The notes: generated by a model not told the origin, from the sequence alone. DNA of 64,000 nt from Bacillota bacterium (GCA_023400985.1 JAEXEN010000040.1:62001-126000); one strand, 5' to 3'; shown: positions 43,109-52,308, counted from the first letter of the stretch. Translations and numbers: made by a program.

Positions 43109-43823
43109 TGTATTTCTCCGGTAATTTCGTCCACAAATAGATCCCGTACGCGATCATGATTACAGTCTGAACAACGGTCAATAGAATTTCCGTTACCCCC
43201 CGAACCGGCGCAATCCAGTTTATAAAATCATACAAAGCATGCCAAAGGATAACCGGGATCAGGCTCCCCGTTAAGATAACGATCTCCGCCGCGACAATGC
43301 CGAAGATCAGCGCATTGACCACGGTAAGCGCGACGAGCAGAACCCCCGTTCCCGAAAGAGCCTGAGAAATATGGACTGCCGCAAAGAATGCGGAAGACAG
43401 CAGAACCGCCTGCCTGGCCGAAAAATGCGCCGTCAGTTGCTTGAGAATTACACCTCTGAAATAGATCTCTTCCGACAGCCCGATGGCCGCCGTGAAAAAG
43501 GCTAAAGCAAGGATCGTCTCCGTGTTCTGCTCGACCCCAAAGAAAAGAAAACCTGTTTTCGCCGCAAGGAGCGGCAAAAAATACAACGCTGTTTTTACGC
43601 CGGCTTCCCCCGCTCGGGCAAAACCGATTTGGCTTAAGGGCGTTTTGGCGATGAACAAAGCAATCATAGGCACTACGATAGAGGCCAGCATGAAAGAACC
43701 CTGCGCCCAATAGCTTTGCGGGGCAGCTATATGGTTTATCGTAACGATCGCGCCGGAAAGCACCGGAAAGATCATCAAAACAACGGAAAACAGGAGGGAA
43801 CGCAGCACCGCTTTTGGTTTCAT
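43092..43823 (-). CDS. CPBP-family intramembrane metalloprotease (Abi/CAAX protease-like)
   Basis: A 243-aa protein with about seven or eight membrane helices. The three CPBP motifs are present: SEEIYFRG (EExxxR), FFAAVHIS with its His, and LWHALYDF. In Bacillota such proteases mature peptides or provide bacteriocin self-immunity. ATG 43823 is preferred; GTG 43838 sits too close to its ribosome binding site. No bacteriocin gene is apparent nearby. Confidence 0.88.
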   Translation of the reverse strand: MKPKAVLRSLLFSVVLMIFPVLSGAIVTINHIAAPQSYWAQGSFMLASIVVPMIALFIAKTPLSQIGFARAGEAGVKTALYFLPLLAAKTGFLFFGVEQNTETILALAFFTAAIGLSEEIYFRGVILKQLTAHFSARQAVLLSSAFFAAVHISQALSGTGVLLVALTVVNALIFGIVAAEIVILTGSLIPVILWHALYDFINWIAPVRGVTEILLTVVQTVIMIAYGIYLWTKLPEKYIKTAL

Positions 43824-43927
43824 ACTTTTTCTTCTCACCTTCCTCTTAATGCCTTGACCGTCGGTATATCTATCACCTCGGAAATTCTCTTGTAATACAA
43901 TATTGTTTATTATAGCATGCCTGTCTT

Positions 43928-44920
43928 TTATCGACGAGGAGCTTTCTTGACATTCCGAATAGAAATAATACGTCCTTTTTCAGGGATGATAAATTCAAGA
44001 AATTTTACATAGTACTTAGAAATTGGGAGGAACAATATTGCGCTTAAAAAGTTAAAGATGGTATGTGCATTTGCGATAAGCCTGTTGCTGCCCTGGCCCA
44101 GCAGTCTTGTACACTCCTGAACGATTGTGCAAAACTGAGGCAAAGTAACAAGGGCAAGCGCCACACCTAAGATATTATAAATCGTATGAGCCCAAGCGGT
44201 TCGTTTCCCTGCTGTTCCTGATTTGAAGCCGGCAATTTGGGCGGCAATGCAGCTTCCTATGTTATCCCCCAGTGTAAGCGCGACCGCCGAAGCAAACGGC
44301 ATTAACCCGCTGTTGAATAATATGATTGTCATTCCCACGGTAGCGCTGCTGCTTTGTACCAGCGCGGTAACGGTGAGACCCGTAACCAAACATAAAAACA
44401 GATTATCTGCGTGCGCCTGCAGCCATTCGGTAAGAAAGGCATTCCCTTTTATAATGTCGGCGCTTTTACCCATAAGCTCCAATCCGGAGAAGAGCAAGCC
44501 GATACCGATAAGAACATCGCCGATTACTTTCAGCTTTTTGATCGGCCCAAAGCCCAATATGCAGCCCGCGATCAATATGTACCGGGAATACTGTATAATG
44601 TTAAAACTCATGAACTGCGCAGTGAAGGTTGTACCGATATTGGCGCCGAAGATAATCCCCACAGCGCTTTCAAGGCCCATGATGCCGGAATCCACAAACC
44701 CGACCGTCAGTATTGTGACGGCCGTACTGCTTTGCACAAGGCCTGTCAGAAGAATACCGGCTAAGAAAGAGGTCAGTTCATTTTTTGAAAGCAGGCGCAT
44801 CGCCTTTTTTAAAAGTTTCGAGCTCGCGCACTCAAGCGCCCCGCCTATCGTTTTTACGCCGATTATGATCAGGACCGAGCCGATGATAAAATTGATTAAA
44901 ATAACTGTAATTTCAATCAT
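43928..44920 (-). CDS. Na/Pi-cotransporter family protein (NptA/YjbB-like)
   Basis: A 330-aa symporter with two inverted repeats, each carrying the QSS motif: GLVQSSTAVTILTVGFVDSG and ALVQSSSATVGMTIILFNSG, plus GANIGTTFTAQ and GDNIGSCIAAQ in the paired loops. It imports or exports phosphate with sodium. The C-terminal PhoU-like domain found in longer relatives is missing. ATG 44920 has GGGAG upstream. Confidence 0.92.
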   Translation of the reverse strand: MIEITVILINFIIGSVLIIIGVKTIGGALECASSKLLKKAMRLLSKNELTSFLAGILLTGLVQSSTAVTILTVGFVDSGIMGLESAVGIIFGANIGTTFTAQFMSFNIIQYSRYILIAGCILGFGPIKKLKVIGDVLIGIGLLFSGLELMGKSADIIKGNAFLTEWLQAHADNLFLCLVTGLTVTALVQSSSATVGMTIILFNSGLMPFASAVALTLGDNIGSCIAAQIAGFKSGTAGKRTAWAHTIYNILGVALALVTLPQFCTIVQECTRLLGQGSNRLIANAHTIFNFLSAILFLPISKYYVKFLEFIIPEKGRIISIRNVKKAPRR

Positions 44921-45032
44921 CTTATCTCCCGCAAGCATAGCCGTTCCCGTTGGATAGCGCCGGACGCTCAAAAGGTCATATGCTTTTACGGTGAATATAT
45001 GCGCTGGATAATTTGAGAATACGCAATAGCAG

Positions 45033-45063
45033 AAGGCGGTACCGTCAGAGTACCGCCTTTTTG
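45033..45063. terminator. Hairpin between the LysR and Na/Pi genes
   Basis: AAGGCGGTAC (45033-45042), a 7-base loop and GTACCGCCTT (45050-45059), then TTT on the plus strand. Both flanking genes are on the minus strand, so it probably ends the LysR transcript although the T-run is on the other strand. Confidence 0.6.
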
Positions 45064-45103
45064 ATCCATTCCTTTTAAATTGTATCCTCGTTTCCGCAGC
45101 ATT

Positions 45104-46006
45104 TTAGGATAAATAGAATTTTACCGTTTTATTGTACTCCTTCAAAAGATTTTGCAGGATATCGGTATGTTTAAAATCGCGGTGATACAGGATATTGATT
45201 TCGCGGATCATGCTTAAATTTTCTATGGGGAGCACGGTGATCTTACCCTTCTTTAATTCGTCAAGGCATATACTTCGCGCAAGAATAGATACCCCAATAT
45301 CGCGTCGGATCAAATCTTTGATCGTGGCGGGATTATCCACCTCCAAAATGACGTTAAATTCGTCCAGCGACATATTCTGGCTTTCCAAATGCGCAGTGAA
45401 CAAATTTCGAGTCCCCGATGACGGTCTGCGAAGAATCAACTTCTCCTTTTTGATCTCATCAATTGTAACCATGCTTTTTTTTGCAAGCGGATGATTGTTC
45501 GATACGACAAGCACAAGGGAGTCCGTATCGAGCAGGAGAGAATTGATGTTCTCATCCTGCATTCTTCCCTCGACAACAGCTATATCAAGCTCGTAGTTTC
45601 TCAGCATGTCATAAAGATTTTTTATTGAATCGGAAACTATCGTTATACTTGTGCCGGTGTTTTGTGCGCAGTAATTTCCCAATACCTCCGCGATCACATT
45701 GCTTTCCGCAGTATGGGTAATGCCGACAATCAGTTTTCGCGTATGCCGCTTTTCATTGAGTATATCCTGCATCATACGCTCGTATAAGGCAATATCCCGC
45801 TTGGCGTATTGAATGACAATATTTCCTTCGTTTGTAGGCTTTATTTCATTTCCTGCACGGTTAAATATTTTTATGCCCAATTCTCTTTCCAGCTGTTTAA
45901 CATGTTGTGTAACGGCAGGCTGCGTCAGCGAAAGGTGCTCTGCCGCACGTGTAAAACTGTTGAATTCACATATTGCGAGCAATGTGTTCAGCTTCGGATC
46001 AACCAT
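45104..46006 (-). CDS. LysR-family regulator
   Basis: A 300-aa regulator from ATG 46006 (GGAGGTG 7 bp upstream). The N-terminal winged HTH reads FNSFTRAAEHLSLTQPAVTQHVKQLERELG (about 16-45, in parts); the effector-binding domain (90-295) has two Rossmann-like lobes, beginning LIVGITHTAESNVIAEVLG. It is divergent from the chromate-transporter genes with a 100-bp AT-rich gap between, the typical place for LysR control. Its co-inducer is unknown. Confidence 0.92.
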   Translation of the reverse strand: MVDPKLNTLLAICEFNSFTRAAEHLSLTQPAVTQHVKQLERELGIKIFNRAGNEIKPTNEGNIVIQYAKRDIALYERMMQDILNEKRHTRKLIVGITHTAESNVIAEVLGNYCAQNTGTSITIVSDSIKNLYDMLRNYELDIAVVEGRMQDENINSLLLDTDSLVLVVSNNHPLAKKSMVTIDEIKKEKLILRRPSSGTRNLFTAHLESQNMSLDEFNVILEVDNPATIKDLIRRDIGVSILARSICLDELKKGKITVLPIENLSMIREINILYHRDFKHTDILQNLLKEYNKTVKFYLS

Positions 46007-46118
46007 TGTCCAGCACCTCCGCATAACTAATTTTTATTAATATCAAACAAATCATAAATTTACTTTATTAATTTTGCATCTATAATGGTACCACAAGTTA
46101 AACGGGGAGGCAATGAGC

Positions 46119-46583
46119 ATGCGGCAAAAAAAGGTCGTGTTTATGCGGCACGTTATTGCTTTCAATTTAATAAAGCTGCTCCCGCATTCGGCGGAATATT
46201 TTAATAAGCATTTCTCATTGGCGGAGCAGGGTATGGCTGGAGATATAAAAGAGCCGAGCTCAAGCTATATGCTAATTGTAAATGTCGGAAGAACTCAATT
46301 TGGATGGAGAGGAATTTTATGCGCAAATATCGCGCTCATGTTCTTTTGCCTGCCGCTTAGCGTTGCGGCCGATTATCTTATAGTCAATACGCATGATTTT
46401 TTAATACGAGCGGTCATAAACTTGGCGTGCTTTTTATTGATGCTCGAAAAGTATGACATCTTGCGCTTATATGATAAGCGCAATTTCCTGAAACTTCTAT
46501 ATGCCGGTTACAGCCTTATCATGGTCTCCTATTGGTCAATAACATGTTTGTTTTTGGCTGCGTTCGAAAATATCGTTTTTTGA
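46119..46583 (+). CDS. Membrane protein of unknown function in the chromate-transporter operon
   Basis: A 154-aa protein from ATG 46119 (GGGGAGG 8 bp upstream). It has a hydrophilic N-terminal 65 residues, then hydrophobic segments at about 66-86, 90-108 and 125-150. I do not recognise the family. It lies between lysR and the chrA genes and is probably transcribed with them. A TATAAT (46081-46086) lies just upstream. Confidence 0.6.
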   Translation: MRQKKVVFMRHVIAFNLIKLLPHSAEYFNKHFSLAEQGMAGDIKEPSSSYMLIVNVGRTQFGWRGILCANIALMFFCLPLSVAADYLIVNTHDFLIRAVINLACFLLMLEKYDILRLYDKRNFLKLLYAGYSLIMVSYWSITCLFLAAFENIVF

Positions 46584-46623
46584 TGAGCTCGCTATTTGAT
46601 CTTAAATTATAAGGAGATTTCGT

Positions 46624-47217
46624 ATGGAAAATGAAAGCGGCAAGACAGCCAAAAGAGACTTTAAATTTTATAAGAAACTGTTTTTTTCGGTTCTTTACAT
46701 AAGCACCTTTACAATCGGCGGCGGATATATCATTATCCCAATGATGAGGAAGAAATTTGTAAAGGCGTACCACTGGATAGAAGAGGATGAAATGCTTGAT
46801 ATGGCTGCCATTGCGCAATCGACGCCGGGCTCAAGCAGCGCAAACGCTTCCCTTTTGGTCGGATATCGTGTAGCCGGTATTCCCGGCGCTTTGATAGCGT
46901 TGCTCGGCACGCTCCTCCCCCCGCTTATTATTTTATCGGCGATTTCCTTTTTCTACATCGCATTTGAAAGCAATGAAATCGTAAAAGCCGTTCTAAAGGG
47001 AATGGAAGCCGGCGTAGCTGCCGTTATCGTGGATGTTGTGATCAAGTTGGGCGGCAAGGTCCTCAAAAAGAAGGATGCGGTTTCTGATATTATAATGGTT
47101 TCGGCATTTATTGCCTCCTACTTTTTTAATGTCAACGTAGCTATCATCATCTTGATTTGCGGCGCTTTAGGCGCCGTATCCACGGTAGTCAAAACCGGAA
47201 AGGTAAGTGGCATATGA
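46624..47217 (+). CDS. Chromate transporter family, subunit 1
   Basis: A 197-aa half-size CHR-family transporter. Motifs are FTIGGGYIIIPMMRKKFV and IAQSTPGSSSANASLLVGYRVAGIPGAL (in parts), matching the conserved first half of ChrA. Half-size CHR proteins work as pairs. The stop overlaps the next gene as ATGA. Actual cargo may be an anion other than chromate. Good AAGGAG site before the start. Confidence 0.9.
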   Translation: MENESGKTAKRDFKFYKKLFFSVLYISTFTIGGGYIIIPMMRKKFVKAYHWIEEDEMLDMAAIAQSTPGSSSANASLLVGYRVAGIPGALIALLGTLLPPLIILSAISFFYIAFESNEIVKAVLKGMEAGVAAVIVDVVIKLGGKVLKKKDAVSDIIMVSAFIASYFFNVNVAIIILICGALGAVSTVVKTGKVSGI

Positions 47218-47789
47218 TCTATTTGAAACTGTTCATTGCTTTTTTCCAGGTCGGCCTGTTTGGTATAGGGGGTGGCTATGCCGCGTTGCCCCTGATACAG
47301 GAACAGATCGTGGAAATAAATCATTGGCTTACAACAAAAGAGTTTACGGACCTTGTTACGATTTCGCAAATGACCCCCGGTTCCATGACGATCAGCTCCG
47401 CTACTTTCGCAGGCATTCGGACGGCCGGCATTCCCGGCGCAATCGTAGCAACTTTGAGCTGTGTGCTCCCATCCTGCCTGATTGCTATAACGCTTGCGCA
47501 TTTGTACGGCAAATATGGGCAGGTGGCTTTGGTGCAAGGCATTTTGGAAAACATACGCCCCGCGGTAGTATCGCTGATTGCCGCGGCGGGTCTGCCCATT
47601 TTGCTTTTGGCCTTCTTCAACAGCGAGTCGGCAGCCGACCTTTTCCCAACCGCTAACGTCAATATGCCGACGATCCTTATCTTTGGTATCGCCTTTACAA
47701 TTTTAAGGAAAGCCAAAAAGGCTGATCCCATATACGTTATGGTGGGCTCCGGTATAGCAGGCGCTTTGGCATATTGGCTGGCAAGCTAA
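47214..47789 (+). CDS. Chromate transporter family, subunit 2
   Basis: A 191-aa CHR half-protein, ATG 47214 overlapping the partner's stop. It has FGIGGGYAALPLIQEQIVE and TISQMTPGSMTISSATFAGIRTAGIPGA (in parts), the same motif pair as its partner, and four or five further hydrophobic segments. The two are expected to form the anion transporter as opposite-facing halves. Its stop codon overlaps the stop of the convergent Crp gene. Confidence 0.9.
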   Translation: MIYLKLFIAFFQVGLFGIGGGYAALPLIQEQIVEINHWLTTKEFTDLVTISQMTPGSMTISSATFAGIRTAGIPGAIVATLSCVLPSCLIAITLAHLYGKYGQVALVQGILENIRPAVVSLIAAAGLPILLLAFFNSESAADLFPTANVNMPTILIFGIAFTILRKAKKADPIYVMVGSGIAGALAYWLAS

Positions 47790-48493
47790 TAAATAGACCT
47801 GAAAAACCCGTCCTCCGCTCCCGCCGCGGAACGGATATCTTTGGCAAACTCTTCAAGCGCCGCCTTGTCCGCAATGCGATACTTTCTCTTTTCCCTCTTC
47901 AAAATGCCGTTTTCGCAAAAAAGCGCCACGGCTCTTTGAAGGTGGCGGTAGCTTACCCCGAGATATTGCGCGGTTTGGGTGAGCGGCTCCATAAAGACGC
48001 CGTCCGATTGCGTCATGAGAATGAAATTCGAAAGCTTCGACTTGAGCGTAAAGGACTGTACGGCGGAAAGGTGCGCGTCCTTTCGGTAGAGCTTGTTCCC
48101 CATCAACCGGCAAAGCAGGAGCAGAAATTTTGCGTCGCTTAAGACTTTTTCTCTGCAATCGCGCAGGTTCAGTTCTATGGCGATGCAGGGTTCTATGGCC
48201 TGCACCATGTACGACTCCGTAACGGAGCCCACCAGCTCCATATCCCCCATAACGGTACCGGGGCCCGGGAAAGCCAGGAGAGATTCGCTGCCGTTTGGGT
48301 GGATGATGTAGGATTTTGCACGGCCTTCCACCAAAAAATACAGCCGGTTCACCGCGTCGTCAGCGCGGAACAAATACTCCCCTTTGGCAAGCGCATGCAC
48401 GCTTAAGTACGTGCGCACCGGAAAGGAAAACATCCGCTCCACCGGATATAGGTCGATATACCGTTCCGAAACCGCCCTGTCCTTTATCCGCAT
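47786..48493 (-). CDS. Crp/Fnr-family regulator (YeiL-like)
   Basis: A 235-aa regulator: a cyclic-nucleotide-binding-like barrel (about 25-140, KGEYLFRADDAVNRLYFLVEGRAKSY in parts) and a C-terminal HTH (about 170-215, LTQTAQYLGVSYRHLQRAVALFCENGIL). The Arg/Ser cAMP-contact signature of E. coli Crp is not evident, and no Cys cluster as in Fnr is visible, so the signal is unknown. GGAGG precedes ATG 48493. Confidence 0.88.
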   Translation of the reverse strand: MRIKDRAVSERYIDLYPVERMFSFPVRTYLSVHALAKGEYLFRADDAVNRLYFLVEGRAKSYIIHPNGSESLLAFPGPGTVMGDMELVGSVTESYMVQAIEPCIAIELNLRDCREKVLSDAKFLLLLCRLMGNKLYRKDAHLSAVQSFTLKSKLSNFILMTQSDGVFMEPLTQTAQYLGVSYRHLQRAVALFCENGILKREKRKYRIADKAALEEFAKDIRSAAGAEDGFFRSIY

Positions 48494-48536
48494 ACGCGCC
48501 TCCGTACAAACATCTTAATACGTCCGGAGACGGACT

Positions 48537-49505
48537 TCAAGCGACGGGATAGTTTAGCACCGTCTCCTCAACGACCTCTTTAGACGGGATACAATGCGGC
48601 TCGTTGCTCCCGATGGCGGAGGCGGCGCAGCAGTTGCCCCATTTGACCGCTTCGCATGCCGTGAGCCCCATGGAATACGCCGCGATGAAGCCGCCGTTGA
48701 AGGCATCCCCGCCACCCACCTTGTTGACCACGCGCACGGGCAAAACGGGGATTTTCGTATATTCCCCGTTCGCGAACAACTGCACGGGGTTGGAACCGTC
48801 CCGCGCCACCACGATCCTGCCGGGCGCTTCCAAAGAGCTTGCCGCGCCGCAAAGGTCGTTTATGCCGGTAAGCGGGGCAAACTCCTCCATGCCGGAGCCA
48901 AAAAGCACATTGCTTGTTTTTACGGCGCGGAGGATGCGCGCTTTTCGCTTCCCGTCAAGCCCGAAGGTCTCACACCGCAGGTTGAGATCGAAAGAAACGA
49001 CGGCGCCCTCCAAAGCGCACCGCTCCATAAAATCCACGGTGACGTCGTTTGCAAAGCCGTTGCTATGCACCCATTTGATCTTTGAAACCATTGTATAGGG
49101 CATATTTTGCGCTTCAAGCGCCGGCAATTTGGCGCCCGGCCCGTTGTAAAGGTAAAGCACCCTCTCCCCCGCGCTGTCGAGAACGGCCAAAACAAGGCTC
49201 ATCCGCTCCTTCTGACGGAAGACGTACTCCGTATTTACGCCGCACGCCTTTAAATGACCGGTCAAAAAGTCGCCGTACTCGTCGTTTCCGACGCCGCTTA
49301 CCATATAGGGCCGCATACCGAGCTTCCCGAGCGCCGCCACCGTGTTTGCCACAGCGCCGCCCGGGCGCAGAACGGGGTTGGAAGTCGTCACCTTCCCATC
49401 GCACAGCCCCGAGATCGCCCCGAGCGTTTCGCCGTAGGGTATCAAAATATCCGGCGTGATGTCGCCGACGCAGACGATGACGCCGTCTTTTTTAAGCCCG
49501 TTCAT
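48537..49505 (-). CDS. PfkB-family carbohydrate kinase (ribokinase-like)
   Basis: A 322-aa kinase from ATG 49505, coupled to the PRAI-like gene by an ATGA overlap. N-terminal signature PGGAVANTVAALGKLG and C-terminal signature NKVGGGDAFNGGFIAAYSMG with the catalytic Asp are both complete. Substrate sugars of this family include ribose, fructose derivatives and KDG. Pairing with a TIM-barrel isomerase-like protein suggests a two-step phospho-sugar pathway. Confidence 0.92.
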   Translation of the reverse strand: MNGLKKDGVIVCVGDITPDILIPYGETLGAISGLCDGKVTTSNPVLRPGGAVANTVAALGKLGMRPYMVSGVGNDEYGDFLTGHLKACGVNTEYVFRQKERMSLVLAVLDSAGERVLYLYNGPGAKLPALEAQNMPYTMVSKIKWVHSNGFANDVTVDFMERCALEGAVVSFDLNLRCETFGLDGKRKARILRAVKTSNVLFGSGMEEFAPLTGINDLCGAASSLEAPGRIVVARDGSNPVQLFANGEYTKIPVLPVRVVNKVGGGDAFNGGFIAAYSMGLTACEAVKWGNCCAASAIGSNEPHCIPSKEVVEETVLNYPVA

Positions 49506-50179
49506 TTTGTGATATCCATGGCCGCAGCGCGCGCGTTCTTCACAAATTCGCGCACTTTTTCCGGGTCCTTGCGGATCACCCTGCCGTTTTCCACGATGCT
49601 GGTGCGGGTAAGGCTGTCTACCGCGTAGGGGCGCACCTTGCAGATCGCTTCGGCCACGTTGTCCGGCCCCAAGCCGCCCGCCATCACCACGGGGATGTTG
49701 ACCTCCTCCACGATACGGCGGTCGATCTCCCAATCGTGCGTTTTGCCCGACGCGCCGATGCCGTAGGAGCAGTTGGTATCCGTCATGATAAAATCGGCAA
49801 TGCCCTCATAGCTTTTCGCCAGTGTGACGGATTCCGGCCCATCCACCGGCACGCCCTGCATCAGCTTGATGCCCGGAACGGCCGCCTTCAGCTTGTCGGC
49901 AAAGGGCTTTGTGGCAAACACGACCTCGTCGCAAAGGTGCACGATATCTGGCCTTAAGTCCTTTGCAAGCTCGATGATCTTATCTTCGTCGCGTACCATA
50001 AGGATCGCTACCTTGACCGCGCGGTGCCCCACCGCCTTAAATACCGCTTTGGCCTGCTCCGCCGTTACGCAGGCGGGGCAGCTCTCGTCGCCGATAAGAA
50101 GACCGATCTGGTCGATACCCGCGGCGATACAAGCTAAAGCCTCATCCGGATATTGAAGGGAAAACACCTGTGTTACCAT
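49502..50179 (-). CDS. Phosphoribosylanthranilate isomerase-like TIM-barrel protein
   Basis: A 225-aa beta/alpha barrel related to TrpF: the phosphate-binding end VMAGGLGPDNVAEAICKVRPYAVDSLTR is nearly diagnostic. No other tryptophan gene is nearby; it is instead coupled to a PfkB kinase. The TrpF N-terminal CG motif is absent, so classical TrpF activity is doubtful; an isomerase or aldolase-like role on a phospho-sugar is more likely. AGGAGGTG precedes ATG 50179. Confidence 0.8.
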   Translation of the reverse strand: MVTQVFSLQYPDEALACIAAGIDQIGLLIGDESCPACVTAEQAKAVFKAVGHRAVKVAILMVRDEDKIIELAKDLRPDIVHLCDEVVFATKPFADKLKAAVPGIKLMQGVPVDGPESVTLAKSYEGIADFIMTDTNCSYGIGASGKTHDWEIDRRIVEEVNIPVVMAGGLGPDNVAEAICKVRPYAVDSLTRTSIVENGRVIRKDPEKVREFVKNARAAAMDITK

Positions 50180-50218
50180 CTTAGAATCACCTCCTGCGTC
50201 TAGTTTAAGATAAGCGAA

Positions 50219-50254
50219 CGGGTCTTAACACGACAAATGTCGTATTAAGACCCG
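50219..50254. terminator. Long inverted repeat between rubrerythrin and the PRAI-like gene
   Basis: CGGGTCTTAACACGACA-AA-TGTCGTATTAAGACCCG: 17-bp arms with one mismatch, directly after the rubrerythrin stop on the minus strand. No strong T-run. It could end the rubrerythrin transcript or act as an operator for the downstream pair. Confidence 0.6.
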
Positions 50255-50276
50255 TTTATTTATCGGATTTCAGCCC

Positions 50277-50870
50277 TTACTTTCCAAACGGCGAATCATC
50301 CCGCCTCACAAAATAACCCTGGTTGTGGCCGCAAACCGGGCAGATCTGCGGCGCGGAAGCGGCGCTGTGAACGTGGCCGCAGCTTAAGCAGATATATTCG
50401 ATGGGCGTTTCGTTTTGAAACAGCCTGTTGCTTTGCATGAGCTCCGCATACCTCGCAAAGCGCTGGCTGTGCGTTTTTTCGACTTCGGCGATCATGTAAA
50501 AGGAATTTGCGATGCCCGCAAAGCCCTCTTCCTTGGCCTTATCCCCAAAGGATTTATAGATCGTATCATGCTCGGCGGCCTCGTGCTGGGAGGCAAGCTG
50601 CAAAAGCTCCTGCATGTTGCTCGAATGATCGATGGGGTAGTTGGCGCTTAAGGAGATCTCCTGTCCGTTAAACTCCTTCAGATGATTGTAAAACACCTCG
50701 GCATGTTCCTTTTCCTGCGTCCCGGTATAATGGAAAAGCCAGTACAAAACCTCAAGGTTCTGCTTTCTCGCGTTCTCGGCGGCAAACTCGTAGCGCCGCC
50801 AAGCCTGACATTCCCCCGCAAAAGCCTTTAAAAGGTTCTCTTTTGTAACGCTGTCCTTGAGTGCAAGCAT
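50277..50870 (-). CDS. rbr: Rubrerythrin
   Basis: A 197-aa non-heme di-iron peroxidase that removes hydrogen peroxide in anaerobes. The ferritin-like domain has the Glu ligands in FAGECQAWRRYEFAAENA (Glu20), QEKEHAEVF and IAEVEKTHSQRF; the C-terminal rubredoxin domain has two CxxC pairs (CLSC, about 160-163, and CPVC, about 176-179). GGGAGG precedes ATG 50870. It provides oxidative-stress protection. Confidence 0.95.
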   Translation of the reverse strand: MLALKDSVTKENLLKAFAGECQAWRRYEFAAENARKQNLEVLYWLFHYTGTQEKEHAEVFYNHLKEFNGQEISLSANYPIDHSSNMQELLQLASQHEAAEHDTIYKSFGDKAKEEGFAGIANSFYMIAEVEKTHSQRFARYAELMQSNRLFQNETPIEYICLSCGHVHSAASAPQICPVCGHNQGYFVRRDDSPFGK

Positions 50871-51102
50871 TTCTCTTCCTCCCGCTCTTTTCAATACCGT
50901 TAGGATTGCCAAAACCCCCGGGATCTATAAGAATAACGCAGGGATGCGAGGAAGAAGCGCAAACGAGACGTCAATTGCTTGAGGGTATCCGCCCATCGGC
51001 GCGCTTTCGATTTTTTTTGTCATTCTGAACCGTAGGCGGGAGACGCCATCGGGCCACTGGCAGCGTTCAACTCCGCCCTCGCAGCACCGGCGCGCACTTA
51101 AA

Positions 51103-51999
51103 TCACTGATATTGCGTTGTATTTTGTTTCTCTTCCAGATAAGAGTAGAACTTATCATGAAGGGCACGCATTTCCCCTTTTGCTTTCATTGCATGCTGGA
51201 ACATAAATTTATTGCCAAATCTACTGCGAAAGACGACCGGCAAAACCCTGCTTAAGATAGCAGCAGGGCATACCCGGAACAGATTCAATTTGAGCGGTGA
51301 AATCGATATTCCGTATCGATGAAGGCGCATGAAATTTTGGTGTAACCGCAGCGCGGTATATCTCATCACATTTTTGTCTCTATCTGCTTCCTGCGGCTTT
51401 TCCGTCATGTAATACGCATCCGCCAAGGGCACGACCATTGCCACATGGCAAATCTGCCACGCATGCATATCTTTCACGATTTGGTGGGGAATGCGAGCTT
51501 TGGAAAAAATCCTTTTCAGAGTTTTGACCCGCTCAGAACATCTTCCATCCATTTCTCCGAATGTAGTCGGCTGGACGATATAAGGAGTAAACCCGGCATC
51601 CAGGATTTCGTCAGAAAATCCGCCGCCCGCGCCGGGAAAGGCGGGGAGCAGCCTTCCTTTTCCACATAACTGCTCCAACTCAGTATACGGCTCGAGGGTG
51701 TTCACCATCGTAACGACCGTCGAGCTGACGTTCTCGCGCAACTGTGTCAGGGCATTGCAGAGCTGTTCCTCCCTGACAGTCAGAAAAATATAATCAAAGC
51801 GGTCGTCCGGCGCAAGTGCCTCTATGATCGTCACGTCGGCGTGCCGAATTTTCCCGCGGCGGAAATATCTTAGCCCGTTTTGCTTTAAATCGTTTAACCT
51901 TTGCCCCCTGGCCAAAAGAAAAACGGAATATCCGGATTCAGACAGATATGCGGCATAAAGGCCGCCGATAACGCCCGCGCCGTAAATTAATATTCTCAT
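51103..51999 (-). CDS. Ketopantoate reductase family protein (PanE/ApbA-like)
   Basis: A 298-aa NADP-dependent reductase. N-terminal Rossmann motif ILIYGAGVIGGLYAAYLSESG (split; GxGxxG at 7-12), then FDYIFLTVREEQL and the central Lys/Asn/Glu region (VNTLEPY, FPGAGGG). The C-terminal domain is less like genuine PanE, so the substrate may not be ketopantoate. AAGGG precedes ATG 51999. The 190-bp gap on its 3' side (50913-51102) shows nothing I can support. Confidence 0.8.
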   Translation of the reverse strand: MRILIYGAGVIGGLYAAYLSESGYSVFLLARGQRLNDLKQNGLRYFRRGKIRHADVTIIEALAPDDRFDYIFLTVREEQLCNALTQLRENVSSTVVTMVNTLEPYTELEQLCGKGRLLPAFPGAGGGFSDEILDAGFTPYIVQPTTFGEMDGRCSERVKTLKRIFSKARIPHQIVKDMHAWQICHVAMVVPLADAYYMTEKPQEADRDKNVMRYTALRLHQNFMRLHRYGISISPLKLNLFRVCPAAILSRVLPVVFRSRFGNKFMFQHAMKAKGEMRALHDKFYSYLEEKQNTTQYQ

Positions 52000-52125
52000 G
52001 GATCAATCCCTTCAATTTCGTGTTTTATAAATCATTTGCAGTTCAACTTTACGTTCATACAGATATGCCATAAGCAATCCACGCTCCGCATTTTCTCCCT
52101 CTTCTCTTTTCAAAGAATAGCAAAT

Positions 52126-52296
52126 AAAAAGGCGCGCCGCAACAGCTCCCTATTACAGCACGCCTTTCGTTGATAAACTTTCCTTGATGAAGCGAAGCGT
52201 TCAAATCATCATTGAGGTACAAACGCGACAGCCGGCGAAAGACGGAGTATGATATAGAAAAAGCAGATAATACCTGGGCTTTTTTGATGTGTTCAA
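52126..52296 (-). ncRNA. Possible small RNA or attenuated leader, promoter to terminator
   Basis: On the minus strand: -35 TTGAAC (52296-52291), 18-bp spacer, -10 TATTAT (52272-52267), then about 130 bp later a 14-bp stem (52166-52153 with 52142-52129, wobble pairs allowed, 10-base loop) followed by TTTTT. No convincing protein fits between. It could be a small RNA divergent from the S24-repressor operon, or the 5' leader of the ketopantoate-reductase-like gene 130 bp further on, ended by attenuation. Confidence 0.45.
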
Positions 52297-52308
52297 TTTA
52301 GCGCAATT

